A stretch of 64,000 bases of DNA from Rhizomys pruinosus (GCA_009823505.1 VZQC01005710.1:1702490-1766489); one strand, 5' to 3'; shown: positions 12,007 to 23,830, counted from the first letter of the stretch. Translations and numbers: made by a program. The notes: generated from the letters alone by a model not told the origin.

Positions 12007-13037
12007 GATAAACTCATGTGTTTCTGTGTTGATAGGTAAGGAAAATATGCATACGTTAAATAAAATGTGGACCTGTTTAAGACGCTGTTTATGGATTCAC
12101 TTTGGCAGCTGTAGATCCATAGAGTTTGGCAAAAAGCATCTTAAAGAATTTATGCAGTAAAATAGGTTCTTGTTACTTTCTTTAGCATCATAACTAGAGA
12201 AAATCAGAGTAGAAGCTCCCATTTCCACATGTGGAAAACAACTCTGAACCTTCTACTTTTAGGATCTTCTATTTTGAGTGTGATTGTTCTGCCAAATTTA
12301 GTAATGTTTATATACATTGTAGTAACTAGATACAGACTCTGTTCTTTTCTTCTTCTGTGAAAGGCAGTATGGAAGTATCTTAACCAAGAAAGGACCACAG
12401 GCTGAGTAATCCCGGATTCACTTTTCAACAGCAAATGTGTTGAACTGCACCGGTCTGTGAAACAAGAAACACCGTGGGCAGAGCCCAGGGTCCTGCATCT
12501 TTAAGACAGACATTGGATGTATCTGTCCGTGGGGGTAGGAGATTGGGAGAGGGATCCTCTTAGGCTGAAATTCCGGTTGGCAAAAGGAGGGCAGGTTTCC
12601 GGTGCAAATCTTGAGCAAATGGCACCTCTCATGGGCACTTAAATCATTTGTATCTCACTTTTTATGGTAGTGTTGTGAATTATATTTTTGGGCTTATAAT
12701 TAGAGGATTGAGCAGATGGTGACGGCCTAGCTTGAAGCAGTGTGATAGTTGGAATAGCACTGTTGTCCAGCAGTGGTCACAGGGACTCCCATTTTCCCAC
12801 GTGAGTCCAGTCAGCTTTGCAAGGTAGCTAGTACTCTTTTTTTTCTTAGCCTGGGAAGCTGCATCAGGACCTGATATAATTTTCCTGCCTGTTTTAGGGT
12901 GAGCTCCCAGGGAAGAGGAGCCTCTTTCTGTTATATTCTATAGTTCCTGGGTGGATTTTGGATTTTTGCTTTTTTGAGCTATACAGTTGCACAATATCTA
13001 TTTCCCACTTGTTGCTCATAAAAACATTTCAGCTGCC

Positions 13038-13121
13038 CCACCCTACACACAAAGTCACACACACACAGACAGACAGACAGACACACACACACACGCACAC
13101 ACACACACACTCACACAGAGC
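13038..13121. repeat. (CA)n/(CAGA)n microsatellite
   Basis: Imperfect cacaca tract with an embedded run of cagacagacaga. A polymorphic-type simple repeat. Confidence 0.97.
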
Positions 13122-13329
13122 GCACATGGAAATTTCAAGACCCCTCCTCCCCACTAGCTGGTGCAGTTAATTGTTCGTTCCTATTTAACCAGTAAGTCAG
13201 GATTGTTTTCTCTTAGTTAAACCTTTTGGTAAAGTTAAGTCTTGTTTGTGAAGTTAAACCAAAATGGAGAACAGCGGTGGAGAACATTTTTTATCTTAGA
13301 GGAAATCATTGTTGATGAACATGTACTTG

Positions 13330-13900
13330 AACACTGCAGAAGGCTATGGTTTCAGAGTATTTTTTTAAGGAATCAGAGAAGGCTATTTTTAATGCAATAA
13401 GCCTATAGCTTAAAAGAAGAACTCTGCCTTTGATGTCATTTGGGGGATGAAAACAGCCTTGTTCAATAGAAAGGCAGCATCTTTTTCATGCTCATTTGAG
13501 ATCAGTTCAGGCAACATACTGATGTTCATTCAGATATAAATGCCACACTCACTTTGAAATGCAAATTGTTTAAAGAAAAATAGCATATGGTAGAGGTAAG
13601 TATCTTTTCAAATCAACTCTTACACTTTAGGGATGTAAGTACAACGAAAATTATTCTTTGGAGAGAATCCAGTGCTTTTTACAGGAAGCTTTTGCTCATC
13701 AAGGCCGCCCTTTAAGCACATTCACATATCCATATCAAGGCAGAGGCACTGGGAGAACATGGATTAGCGTGGTAATGCAGCCCCCTGCTAATCAGGCCAG
13801 CGCCAGCTGGTCCCAGAATGGGTGTCCTGGGAGCGCTCCTCCTGAGCTCGGAGATGGCCAGTTAGTTAGCCTTGTGTTTCTTTGGTAACATTTGGGAAGA
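13330..13900. promoter_or_regulatory. Candidate conserved non-coding block with an octamer-SOX overlap
   Basis: SINE-free unique sequence. A perfect octamer atgcaaat (13559-13566) overlaps a SOX-like attgttt (13565-13571). An inverted pair of bicoid-class cores follows: gatta at 13762-13766 and taatc at 13789-13793. Enhancer status is inferred from motif content and SINE absence, not from alignment. Confidence 0.38.
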
Positions 13901-14127
13901 AGTACCCAGATGAAAAGCCAGGTAGGTCCTTTGGAGACCACATTGGGAAGTCCGCATCCTGCGCTGTTCAGGGAGGGCCCCACTCCTAGAACTTACTGCT
14001 GGTAAGACTTCCTTTGTCTAATCTAGTTCTTGTTGGACTTCTACCAAGGCAGCAATTTTTATTTTTTATTATTTACTTATTGGAGATAGGGATTAAATGA
14101 CTGGGCCCACATATATGTAGAAAGTGA

Positions 14128-14246
14128 GAAGGCCCAGGCCATCGAGGTGGCTGTGCAGGCAAAGGTGCTTAGCAACTGAGCCTGATAACCCTAGTTCAAT
14201 CCCCAGGAGCCATACGGATAAAGGAGAGACCCTAATACCACAAGTT

Positions 14247-14247
<1 letters not shown>
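14128..14247 (+). mobile_element. B3-family SINE, sense, ending in (AC)n
   Basis: Contains gaggtggctgtgcagg, aaaggtgcttagcaac, gagcctgataacccta and caatccccaggagcc, the same subtype as at 11.87 kb. It runs directly into the AC microsatellite. Confidence 0.75.

Positions 14248-14284
<37 letters not shown>
14248..14284. repeat. (AC)n microsatellite
   Basis: Nearly pure AC dinucleotide run of about 37 bp at the 3' end of a SINE, a usual birthplace of rodent microsatellites. Confidence 0.98.
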
Positions 14285-14286
<2 letters not shown>

Positions 14287-14627
14287 ATGCACAGAGTAGC
14301 CTGGTCTTAGGCCATAGGTGGGGGCTGTCTCTTGAACCCAGTGCTGATAGTCCATGTACTCTGGCTGGCTGCCGTGTGCTCCCTGGTCTCTCTGCCATTC
14401 ATCTTGGCTCCTCTGCTCTTGGTGGTTGTGATATGACACAGTGTGTTCATGGACAGTGGCTACCACTGTCAAATCCAGTGTGAGACTATGAGAGGTAACC
14501 ACTATGGACATCTTTTTTGTGCTTTTTAGTGGACATGTTTGAGCTCGTCTGGGCATATGACTTTAATCTGGAAGGATTTGAAAAGAGAGAAGGAATCTTG
14601 GAGAAATGAACTTTATTTGAACACCAT

Positions 14628-14992
14628 CTTAGTGAGTTTTTCTGTTGCTGTGATAATACACTCTGACTAAAAGCAGCTTGGGCATAAAAGAGTTTATGTG
14701 GCTTACACATCATGATCACAGATCATCCTTGAGGGAAGTGAGGAACTCAGGACAGAAACTTGGAGGCAGGAACTAAAGCACATGCTGCTTACTGGCTTGC
14801 TCCTCTGGCCTGTGCTCAGCCTGCTTATATAACCCACAACCAGAAATGGCACCACCTGCAGTGGGCTGAGCCCTACCCTCATCACTCAGCAATCAAGAAA
14901 ATGTCCCACAGACATACCTACAGGCCAATCTGATATAGAAAATGCCCCAGTTGAGGTTCCTTTTTCCCAGGCATGTCAACTTGACAACTAAA
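14628..14992 (-). mobile_element. Rodent medium-reiterated repeat, antisense (family name not assigned)
   Basis: Starts tttctgttgctgtgataa and contains cttactggcttgctcc, ggccaatctgata and catgtcaacttgacaac. It is the reverse orientation of the family seen at 17.47, 20.55 and 31.10 kb. I recognise it as a common rodent interspersed repeat but cannot name it safely. Confidence 0.75.
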
Positions 14993-15540
14993 GCTTTTAA
15001 GCCATAGATACTATATGAGAGCTTTACATTGACATGAGTCAGAAGAATGGGTTCAGACCCTCCTGGGAGAGTGCTCAGTCCATCCTCTATCCATCTAGAG
15101 TTAGTGACTCTAGAACTTAACTTGCTATGTTCCCCATGAGGCCTTCCTGGACCTTCTTACAGGGGATGCTTCGTGCCTCTTCAGTGTCACTGTGGTGAAT
15201 GGGGGCCCTTGGGATTGTCTGATCCTCTCAGGTAAACTAGATACTAAGGTTCTGGAGGGCAGCAGGCTGTACCTGGTTCGGAAGGATGGGGTAGGGGGTG
15301 GTCAGACAATGGTGCCTGGGAGGTCAGTGTTAGGATGGGCTGCAAGGACAGCATAGAGAACTGTTTCACCTTCGTGTGCTCTGACAGATAGGCTGCCATA
15401 GTTGTATGGCTGCCCACCTGTCAGAGTACATAAGACTTGTGGGTCTAGGCAGGTGACAGACAAGCACTCGAGTATCCACATCATCACGTGCCCAGTTCCC
15501 ACCAGGTGACACCATCAGCACATGGCTTTCTGTTCCAGGA

Positions 15541-15667
15541 AAGAGTCCCTATAGCCCCAGCTGGCCTGGAACTCACTCTGTAGATCAGGCTGACCTTGAA
15601 CTCACAGATCCACCTGCCTCTGCCTCCCAAGTGCTAGGATTAAAGGCATGCGCCATCACGTCCAGCT
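15541..15667 (-). mobile_element. B1 SINE, antisense
   Basis: Contains tagccccagctggcctgg, tgaccttgaactcacag, ctcccaagtgctaggatt and catcacgtccagct in reverse B1 order. The T-tail side is eroded. Confidence 0.9.
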
Positions 15668-15768
15668 TAAGGATGGTTCTTAGCCTCCATGTGGGTGCTG
15701 GGAATTGAACCCGGGTCCTCTGCAAGAGTAGTCAGCACTCTTAACTGCTGAGCCATCTCTCCAGCCCA
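15668..15768 (-). mobile_element. B2/B3 SINE fragment, antisense
   Basis: Only the head half is present: catgtgggtgctgggaa, aacccgggtcctctgc and gagccatctctccagcc. It directly abuts the preceding B1. Confidence 0.9.
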
Positions 15769-16234
15769 CCCAGTCTTTTATAGTGGGGTACAAGCCAGTC
15801 TTCCTGGCCTTTGCTGTAGAAAGTGACATTATTGCCACAGGCAATGGAAAGATCTGTCCTCCTCTAGGGAAGTACTAATCCATTTCATCAGTTTGTTCTG
15901 AGGACATCCTTGAAACAATGACACAGGACAAGATGGGGATGGTCACACTCCCAAGGCACATGGGCCAGTCAAGTGAGACCATAGGGATGTAGGGTGTTGG
16001 AGGGAAGGAGCAGGTGAGTATTAACCTTAAGATACTCATCCCTGAGCCCAGTGGCCTCTTGGATTCAGTGAGCAAGAGCTGCCTTTTCAGGACTTGTTAG
16101 TGACTGACTTGAGCTTGGAATATCACAGCCCATCACCTTCTCCACCCTAGGATAGAGAGGAGGCCTGATCCCTTGTTCAGATTCCCTCTTCCTGGGAATA
16201 CAGACACTACTACTGGTAAGAAAGTGGCAAGGGG

Positions 16235-16484
16235 GGGCTGGAGAGATGGCCTAGCGGTTAAGAGCGCCAACCGCTCTTGCAGAGGACCCGGGTTCGATCC
16301 CCAGCACCCACATGGCGGCAGAGAACCGTCTGAGACTCCAGTTCCAGGAGAACTCCAGCTCCAGGGGAATCCGAGACCCTCTTCTGACCTCCGCGGCATT
16401 GAACGACACGGGTGCGCAAACTTGCATGCAGACAGTACATTCATACACATACAGAAATAAATAATAAAAAAAAATTTAAAAAAA
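16235..16484 (+). mobile_element. Young B2 SINE (internal-duplication subtype), sense
   Basis: Full-length copy with an intact B box and both duplicated ctccag-ttccagg units, ending in an A-rich tail. Flanked by a perfect 14-bp target-site duplication aaagtggcaagggg at 16221-16234 and 16485-16498. Confidence 0.97.
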
Positions 16485-17335
16485 AAAGTGGCAAGGGGCC
16501 TTGGGCTCCCACCACCCAATGCCTCCAGCTCTGTGTCATGTCCAAGACACACTGATAGCACTAAGGCAGAGTACACATACCAGCTTGTAGGAGGTCACCT
16601 GGGAAAGGGCCCAGCCCAGTCTGTCTCCACTGAACATTCATAAGACTGTGGGTTGACATAGCTTTCTATGGAAGTGCACACATTCAGCCTGGAGCCAGCT
16701 CAGGGTGTAATCCCATCTTGCCCTCTTCCTGGCATACTTAGTTTATAATTTGGTCCTGCTGACCATCTTGTACTTGCAGTTCCAACCCTGGGCAGGAAGA
16801 GCTCAGACTCTTCCAAGCACACCCTGGTCAGAGCTGGTAAACATACAGGTAACTCGCTACTTCTCATAAAGGCATAAGTACCAGGTTGCCTTTGGGTTCC
16901 CAGCCCTTCAGCTTAATCACAGAGCTCAGGGCCAGCAATGTCCCCATCAAACAGCACTTCAGGCTGGCCTCAATGGTGTCCGAGATACTAGTTATACACA
17001 CTTGTGTCTCAAGTGGTCTTGAGGTCAAGGTTCTTACCTCTCAGTCAGATCAAGTCATCATTAGCTTCCTTCACAAATAAAACTCCACCTCTTCAGCCTT
17101 AATTAATAACTTGCCAGCATGAAATGAATTGCTGTCCAATGAGAGCTGTAGCCCTCCAGTGCTTTGAGAGAGTAAAATGATTTAAATTATAGCCACTCCT
17201 TGTGTTTCCACTTGTGGGGAGCCTATTGTGGGAGTCTCAGCAGGTCCTGCTGGGTTGTCACAAGGAACAGGAGACATGAGAACAGTTTATACTTGGCCCA
17301 TTGATTCGCAGAGATCACTCAGGAATAGAAATGGA

Positions 17336-17339
<4 letters not shown>

Positions 17340-17380
<41 letters not shown>
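17340..17380. repeat. (CA)n microsatellite
   Basis: Pure cacaca run of about 40 bp. Confidence 0.98.
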
Positions 17381-17469
17381 CTACACCTTAGAAATTGCTC
17401 TGGTCAGCTCTCACTGTCGACTTCATACTGCCTAGAGTCAACTAGAAGGGAATCTTGCCCAGACCATAC

Positions 17470-17770
17470 TGGCCTGTGGGCGTGTCTATGAGGGATCCAT
17501 CTAGATTGATAATTGCTGTTGGGGGCCCAGTCCCACTATGGGTAACACCATCCTCTGGGCAGGTGTTCCTAGACTGTGTAAGAGCGCTACTTAGCTAAGG
17601 CTGGGGCTGTGGGGGACCCAGCAAGCAGTGTTCTCCATGGTCTATGCTTCAAGTTCTTGAGTTCTTGCCCTGACTTCCCTCCATGATGAACTGTAGCCTG
17701 AGAGTATGAGTCAGATAGACACATTCTCCTCTAAGCTGCTGTTGGTCAGGGAGTTTTATCACAACAGGAT
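17470..17770 (+). mobile_element. Rodent medium-reiterated repeat, sense (family name not assigned)
   Basis: Contains tgggcgtgtctatgaggg, gcccagtcccactatggg, gttcttgccctgacttcc and gagttttatcacaacagg. This is the opposite orientation of the copy at 14.6 kb. Confidence 0.7.
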
Positions 17771-17909
17771 CTAGAACAGCACTTAACACCCTGGTATGAT
17801 TAGAGATGGTGCAGGTATGAAAAATACTGAGTAACACTGGAGGGTTGATTCTTTGGCCTGTGGATTTACTGAAGGCAGAGAAATGCTTCAAAGTATGGCC
17901 AGTGGCCAG

Positions 17910-17986
17910 GACCGTCTACACTGGGGGTGCTTTCTGACGCTGCTCAGGACCATCTACACTGGGTGTGCTTTCTGGCGCTGCTCTGT
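17910..17986. repeat. Direct duplication, about 39 bp x 2
   Basis: Two adjacent units share aggacc(g/a)tctacactggg and gtgctttctg(a/g)cgctgctc. Confidence 0.85.
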
Positions 17987-18221
17987 CAGCATGATACTTC
18001 CACAGTTTTATGACGACCTTTGGAACAGTGGCTTGCCTCAGTTGAGTGTCTCTCCATACATGTCTGCTTTTAAAGGCAGGTGCCTGCTTGTTGACTCCTG
18101 GGCATATCTTAAGTGCAAAGACATTGCCTTATGTTCATAGTATTTTGTTTAGTTTTCACCTCATCAGATATATTTCTTTACCACCACTGAAGACATGGTT
18201 TGTTTTTAGTACTTTTTGTTG

Positions 18222-18363
18222 TTGTTGTTTTGAGATAGTTTCTAGCTATATAGTCTGGAGCACATTATGTAGACAAGGCTGGTTCAACCTGCAGTGATCC
18301 TCCCTGCCTCTGCCTCTGCCTCCCAAATGCTGGGATGATATGTGTGTGTTGCCACACCCAGCA
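18222..18363 (-). mobile_element. B1 SINE, antisense, diverged
   Basis: Contains tttgagatagtttctagc, ggctggttcaacctgcag, tgcctcccaaatgctggg and gccacacccagca. Reverse B1 with many substitutions. Confidence 0.8.
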
Positions 18364-18729
18364 CAGTAAACATTTCACTGTCACAATTAGTAAAAACTTT
18401 AATTGATATTAACATTGAGTAAACAAGTATACATAAAAAAGTTGCACTCCCATAAGAGAAGACAAGAAATCGTTTCTTCTTGCAGTGAGAATTTCCCTCC
18501 TTCTGTATTTGGAAGATCTTTTAGCTCTGACTCACAAGTGAGCCAGAACCAATGGACAGGATGTGGAGAGGATGACAAGACAGGTGCGCCTAGGTGACAC
18601 TGGGCCAGTTCACATCACCTCCACTTACTATGTCTCAGCACAAATCTAGGACCACAACTGTAGACATTTTCGTGTGCCAAATGATACCAGAAGTCATGGA
18701 ATTTTTAAATTATGTATTTCATTTATTGG

Positions 18730-18900
18730 GGGGCAGGTACCATGGCAATCAGGACAATCTGCAGAAGTCTCTTCTCTGCTTCTGCTGTGTGTGTCGTAGG
18801 GATCAAACTTGAGTAGTCAGGTGCCAGGCTTCGCAGCAGCCACCTTTACCTGCTGTGTGTGTCGTAGGGATAAGACTCGAATTGTCAGACGCCAGGCTTA
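18730..18900 (-). repeat. B3-like antisense fragments in a roughly 66-bp duplication
   Basis: Two units share gctgtgtgtgtcgtaggga, a following aa(a)ct(t/c)ga motif and gccaggctt, spaced about 66 bp. The text caaacttgagtagtcaggtg and agccacctttacctgctg resembles the antisense head of the B3 subtype seen at 11.87 kb. Confidence 0.6.
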
Positions 18901-19357
18901 CAATTTTTTATATATCAGGGAGCTTATGCTTAAATTTCATCTCACAAACAGCAGGAACTTCACAAGCCAGAAGAACAGCCATAGATGCATGAGCAGCCTC
19001 ACGTCTGTTGTCATTAGTGAGCTCTAAGGACCTCTGCCTTCATTTTCCCATAGTGTGACATCTGGCCATCAGACAAAAGCCGGCCCTAAGCTAGTTCTTT
19101 GGACATTTTATTTGAATGCTTTCTGTTGTCCTGTCCCGAATTCATATCCACTTTTGGATCTATGCATACACTGCTGCTTCTCTCTGGAGCCTGTTTCTGT
19201 AGTCAGTGATAGACACTTGGGAATCTTTTCCTGATTCCAGGTTGCAGCTCTCGACATTGTGCTGAGTAGCAGGAGTCTCCAGAGGCTGGACAGGCTGGGA
19301 AGACCTGGCCAACCAAAGAAGACTCCCACTCCTATCCCTAACACACATAGTCTCCTG

Positions 19358-19481
19358 TTTTCTGAGACAGCGTCTTGTAGCCCATGGTGGCCTGGAGCTC
19401 TTTGTAGTCCTGGCTGGTCTTGAACTACCTACCCTTCCTCTCCAGTTCTGTGGTTGTGGTCATGTTCCACCATGCCCAGCT
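19358..19481 (-). mobile_element. B1 SINE, antisense, diverged
   Basis: Contains tctgagacagcgtcttgt, ggctggtcttgaactacc and ccaccatgcccagct, in reverse B1 order with a degenerate middle. Confidence 0.75.
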
Positions 19482-20544
19482 GTTCTCCCTTCTCCTGAGG
19501 GTCTTTTCCCTCGTGGTACCAGACTCTTTCGCTTCTGTCTGCTGGGACTTGATGGGACAGGTGTGAGGACAAGCCAGGGGAACCCTGGAACCATGCTTAG
19601 CAAGGTGCTGCTTCCACCTGTGGAGCTCAGATGTGTGCAGACGAGATCCCTGGAGCTGTGTGCGCACCAGGGCTGCTGGGAATGGCATCAGCAGAGAGCA
19701 GCCATCCAGAGCTGGGGCTTCAAGAAGATGGCCGTTACAACTGGCACCCCACCTCACTGCCCTCCCTCCAGGTTGAGCCTTGCTCTTGAGAAGCCAGAAG
19801 GTGCTAGAGTGGATGGACACAGCCTGTGGGGGTACCCCCAGAGAAGGAGTACAACAGGAGCATGACTAGCACCAGCTGCCCGAACCCCAGCTGGGTGTCC
19901 TGTGGAGGGAGCCCCTCGCCAAATCAGAGGATGCCACCTCTGTGGTGGATCCCCACCAGGGCTCACCATACCAAAAGGCCGCTCCAGGGTGAGTTCAGTG
20001 AGCCCTGTGAAGAGCTCTCACAGCTGCACGTGAGGTCTGCTTCAGAGCACTGGCCTCGCCCTGGCTGCCGGGAGGAGTGGGCCAATGGCCCAATCTTGTC
20101 CGTGGCAGCTTTTGGGAGTGTGGTCAAGAACTACATCTCAGCCTGGAAGCCAGGCCCTAAGACTTTGACCATAGCCCACTCTTTCCCACCCAGAATCTAC
20201 TTGGCTCACAGGTCTACAACAGTGAAGAGCTTTGCTTAAGTAGTTTCTGCACTGGGAGTTTGTTAGTTTGAGCTCTAGAAGAGATGTTCCAACTCCCGTG
20301 ACCTGGGTGTCTAGTTAGAAATGGAGGCGTGGGGCTGGAGCTCTGGTTTCCTGGCCTACTGCCCTGGGCCCCACTGTGAGCAGGGAGGCCTGTGACCTGA
20401 GTTCCGCTCCTTACCTGTTAGTTGTGGGCTTTGTCTGGAACCCCAGAGCACTTCACTCATTTTCCCTATGACAGTCAAAGCACACTGAGTTAAAACCGTA
20501 GCATAAAATGGGTTTGGAGGTTGTTATTAATGGAGAGGCATCTT

Positions 20545-20860
20545 TGTGGTGGTTAAAATTGGTGATCACCTAGGAGAAAGACATTTGGGCATAGTGTGAG
20601 GAACTTTCTAGATTGACATGACAGTGAGAAAAATCTGCCTAAATGTAGGTAGCACCCTCTCTAGGTTGCAGTCCAGACGGTAAATCTGGGGAAGGGAGCC
20701 CAGCACCAGTGTTAATGGCTGTGTGGTTCCTGACTGCAGTCGGTCACAAGGTAACACGTGCTCCCCACCATTGGGATCACACTGTGATCCGAGACAGACT
20801 CTTCTTCCGTTCAGTTGCTTTCTTCGGGTGTTTTATCACAGCAGTGAGAAAAATGGTGCC
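20545..20860 (+). mobile_element. Rodent medium-reiterated repeat, sense, diverged
   Basis: Contains gatcacctaggagaaaga, cctaaatgtaggtagcacc, gggagcccagcaccagtg and the terminal ttttatcacagcagtgag, matching the family at 17.47 kb by order and ending. Confidence 0.65.
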
Positions 20861-21139
20861 ATCTTCATTAAATGTACATCACCCATCAGGGACCAGCTCT
20901 CCAGGCTGCACTGGGGTACACTGAGTGAGGTTACATATTTGATGGGGAGACCCAGTTCCTTCTTTCCTGACCCTTTACCAAAATCTGAAGCCTGATTTCT
21001 AAGCCTCTGGTTTTTATGAAACTCAACAAAAGTCCACAAATGGGAGCTGATGCCCACAGGCTCCCAACCCTGTGCAGCAAAACTTCTCACCAGAAGTTCA
21101 GAATTTAACTAGTTCTCAACTAAAATAAGTGAAGAAAAG

Positions 21140-21350
21140 TTTAAAAGACTGAAGCCAAATCCTCTGAAGATCTGTGTGTTGGTCTAACAGACCCAAGCGG
21201 CAAGATTGCCTAGGCCTGGGAGAAAAGCACTTAATTGCACTTTGAGTCTAAAATTGATGTGACCAGATAATAATTCATTTTGATGTTGAGCAACTGATTC
21301 AAAACATTAAGTCTGCAACAGAATCATCTTTCTTCACAGTCTGTGTGCAC
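21140..21350. promoter_or_regulatory. Candidate conserved non-coding block just upstream of the 53-aa exon
   Basis: Single-copy, AT-rich homeobox-type sequence: gcacttaattgcac (about 21227-21240), then gtgaccagataataattc and a gcaactgattcaaaac stretch. It lies about 0.6 kb upstream of the exon at 21889, so it could act on splicing or transcription. The call rests on sequence character only. Confidence 0.35.
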
Positions 21351-21888
21351 TCTGAAGTCACCAAGGTAAATTTTTTTTTTTCCTCTGTGGAGTCTTTTTC
21401 AAGGTCAGGAGTCAGCATTTTTCCATGGTGCAACTAGGGATTGTTTTGTATCTATCATAAAAGCTACCCTGTGAGCATTGTCTCTGGCACCTTGCATTCG
21501 GCTCCAGGTGGGTGAGCAGGTGTGGCTAGCTCGGCACATCAGGCTCCTGTCGTACCCCTTCTCCCCCGTGGTGGCTCTTTTCCCGGGACCTGCTGTGTCC
21601 CCGTCTTTAGATTATGGCAGACTTGGCCTCATCTTTGCACTCCTTTGTGGGCAGCTGCCCTCAGCCTTCCTTCACTGTTGCTCAGCGGACACCATTGGGG
21701 CTCCCACCACTTGTCTTCCTCGTGATCAAGTGTGAATAATGCTTCCTTCCATGTGCCACACATTCAGAATGACAGTCTCGCTCCAGGGTCAGGACGTGTG
21801 TGCCAGCGTGAAGCTCTCTAGACCAGGCCATGTTGGCTTCTGGGGTCTGCCGTCCGCCGAGGTGTTCACCCGCCTTGTTTGTTCCTAG

Positions 21889-22047
21889 GGAATGCCACTA
21901 GCGTGTCTGGGCCTCAGATGGCAAGCGGCATCAGCCTGGTCTCCTTCAACAGCCGACCCGACGGCATGCACCAGCGCTCCTACTCAGTCTCCAGTGCCGA
22001 CCAGTGGAGTGACGCTACGGTCATTGCAAACTCGGCCATCAGCAGCG
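21889..22047 (+). CDS. Agap1: Agap1 internal coding exon: 53-aa Ser-rich PH-domain insert (probable cassette exon)
   Basis: AGAP1 is an Arf GTPase-activating protein of endosomes that binds the AP-3 adaptor. Its domain order is GTPase-like, split PH, ArfGAP, ankyrin repeats. The exon reads (G)NATSVSGPQMASG at its start and ends NSAISS, and I recognise it as the AGAP1 segment inside the split PH domain. The acceptor is a T-rich tract ending ttcctag at 21881-21888. The donor is gtaaga at 22048. The first codon takes one base from the previous exon and the last base (22047) starts a codon completed at 54279, so both ends are phase 1. The length is 159 nt, a multiple of three, so skipping keeps the frame. 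From memory, human AGAP1 has 857-aa and 804-aa isoforms, and the 53-aa difference equals this exon. RSYS (R-x-x-S) resembles a basophilic kinase site. No stop or frameshift is seen. Gene identity is secure; cassette use here is inferred. Confidence 0.96.
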
Positions 22048-22893
22048 GTAAGAGGGGCACAGCCCCACGGACCGCGGCCATCTCCAGGTCCTCTGTGGAG
22101 GCCAGGGGCTGGGCTTGGGCCTGTGATGCCTGGGGTGTCTGTGTTCCCCTGGGAGCACGATGCCACAGGGCTGCCATGACAGTGGTGCACACGTCTCGCT
22201 AATCATCTGTGAGCGCTTGTGTGTGATAGACTGTCTCACCCACATGCCATCACCATTTAGAAACTGAGGCTGCGGATGGGACATGTGCCTTCTGTGGTCT
22301 CATGATAGTGTGTGATGAGGCTGGAAAGGGATGTCAGATGTCCTGTGCTTAGTCACACTGCCTAGTCAGTAGCCCACATCAGACTGATAATGCATATGTT
22401 GTACTGTGCAGCCAGTCCGTTCTGCCTGCCCGTCTTTCAGGCGAGGCTCCTGTGTTCCGGGGAGCCTCCCTTTCATCTCTTACCTCTAGACTTCCACTTT
22501 TTTCTTATTTTTTTTGCAAGCGTGGCCTGCTTCTTGGGGGACAGATGTGCGTCCTGGAGCTGTTTTTGACATGTGTGTGACAGCATGAATTATGCAGGAT
22601 GCCCCACACAGGCTTCGACTCGCTCTGCCTGTGGCATCCTGCCTGTGGCCTGTTCCCAGTATTTAAGGGAATTCCCACTGTTGTATGTAATCTATCAGAA
22701 AGGGTTTGAGAGTAATTTTAGCATAATTTGTTCTAATTAAAAGATTCTGCATCAGGTCTTCCCTGTGGACCCGCCAGCTGCTGCAGCAGGATGCTTTCTT
22801 TGGGTAAACAACATCCCATCTCTGCTTCCACAGTGCTGGGCAGACAGCAAAGCAAAAGCCTCTGAGGAAGACACCTGAAGCACAGAGGACAAG

Positions 22894-23022
22894 TGGGGTC
22901 GGGAATGGCGATCCCAAGGACCCACAGTGCCGAGGGGTGGGGTCGGGAATGGCGATCCCAAGGACCCACAGTGCCGAGGGATGGGGTAGGGAATGGCGGT
23001 CCCACGGAGCCACAGTGACAAG
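22894..23022. repeat. Minisatellite, about 43-44-bp unit x 3
   Basis: Three units of the form ggggt(c/a)gggaatggcg(a/g)tccca followed by ggacccacagtgccgagg. The third copy is diverged. The unit is GC-rich. Confidence 0.9.
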
Positions 23023-23402
23023 GCTGTGCATGGGCTGCAGCTTGGAGCGCAGATGGTAGCACTCATGGATGCCCCAGGCCCAGTCCTCTCTTGCCTCTGC
23101 CTAGGGCTCCTTTCTCCCTCCAGAGCAGATCCTTTGGGGACAGGAAATGTCTCCCATTGTGATGCGCAGGGATTCTTTGTGACTTTCTGCCTTTCATCTA
23201 GAATCTCATGATAACCTTGAGACCACCAGTGGACCAGGGGTTTGTCACTGTAAACTAAACACCTGCAGTTTACCCTGTTCCCCAGGGACAGATGCTCTGA
23301 AGGCCTATGGGAGCTTTTCAGCAGACCCAGGTGTGCATCGTCCACAGCCAGCCCCAAGCACGCACCTTCCCTCAACAGCCTCTTTCTGTGCAGTGTATAT
23401 GT

Positions 23403-23496
23403 ACCCCCCCAACTCCCAGTCACAAGGCATGAGGACCACCCCCCAACTCCCAGTCACAAGATGTGAGGAACAGCCCCCCCAACTCCCAGTCACTAC
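23403..23496. repeat. Minisatellite, about 35-bp unit x 3
   Basis: cccccaactcccagtcac repeats three times with intervening aaggcatgaggaccac-like text. The third unit is truncated. Confidence 0.85.
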
Positions 23497-23830
23497 TTTT
23501 TTATGAGGAGAAAGTTTGTCACATACTTCAAGTACTTTGAGATACTGAGTGTCTATGAGCGTTATATTTAGTGAAGTCCAGTCTGTTGCCGCTGCTTTAT
23601 GGAAAGGTGCTCAGGCGGACGTCCATATGTGGCCTGGGGAACTGAAACTTGGGAGCCTTCCCAGCCCCAGTTCATACATGTGCTTGTGCGTGTGCACTCC
23701 CCACTGTACCAAGCCTCTCCCATGCTAAAACTGACTTGTGACAGGAAGAGGCACCATTCAGTCTGATGAGAAGTATAGCCGAAACCTCTTCCTTATCTTC
23801 ACAGGTGTTACGGAGGATCCAGAAACTTCT

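Larger units (their letters stand above)
1..21888 (+). other. Agap1: Agap1 intron, 3' portion (upstream of the 53-aa exon)
   Basis: This is the 3' end of an intron at least 21.9 kb long. I looked for the preceding AGAP1 exon (PH-domain start and TNGLSKD-type segment) and did not find it. Stretches without any recognised element are 1-1035, 1175-3040 (AT-rich; 2400-2800 is especially T-rich), 3690-4870, 5900-6210, 10125-10905, 12010-13040, 14990-15540, 15770-16220, 16500-17340 and 18900-19355. Nothing convincing is seen in these beyond unique intronic sequence. The rest is annotated separately as SINEs, tandem repeats or candidate conserved blocks. Confidence 0.9.

Noticed and set aside
22752..23423. 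223-codon - strand open frame
   Set aside because: It spans two small minisatellites whose repeats give IPDPTP-like text. No recognisable domain.
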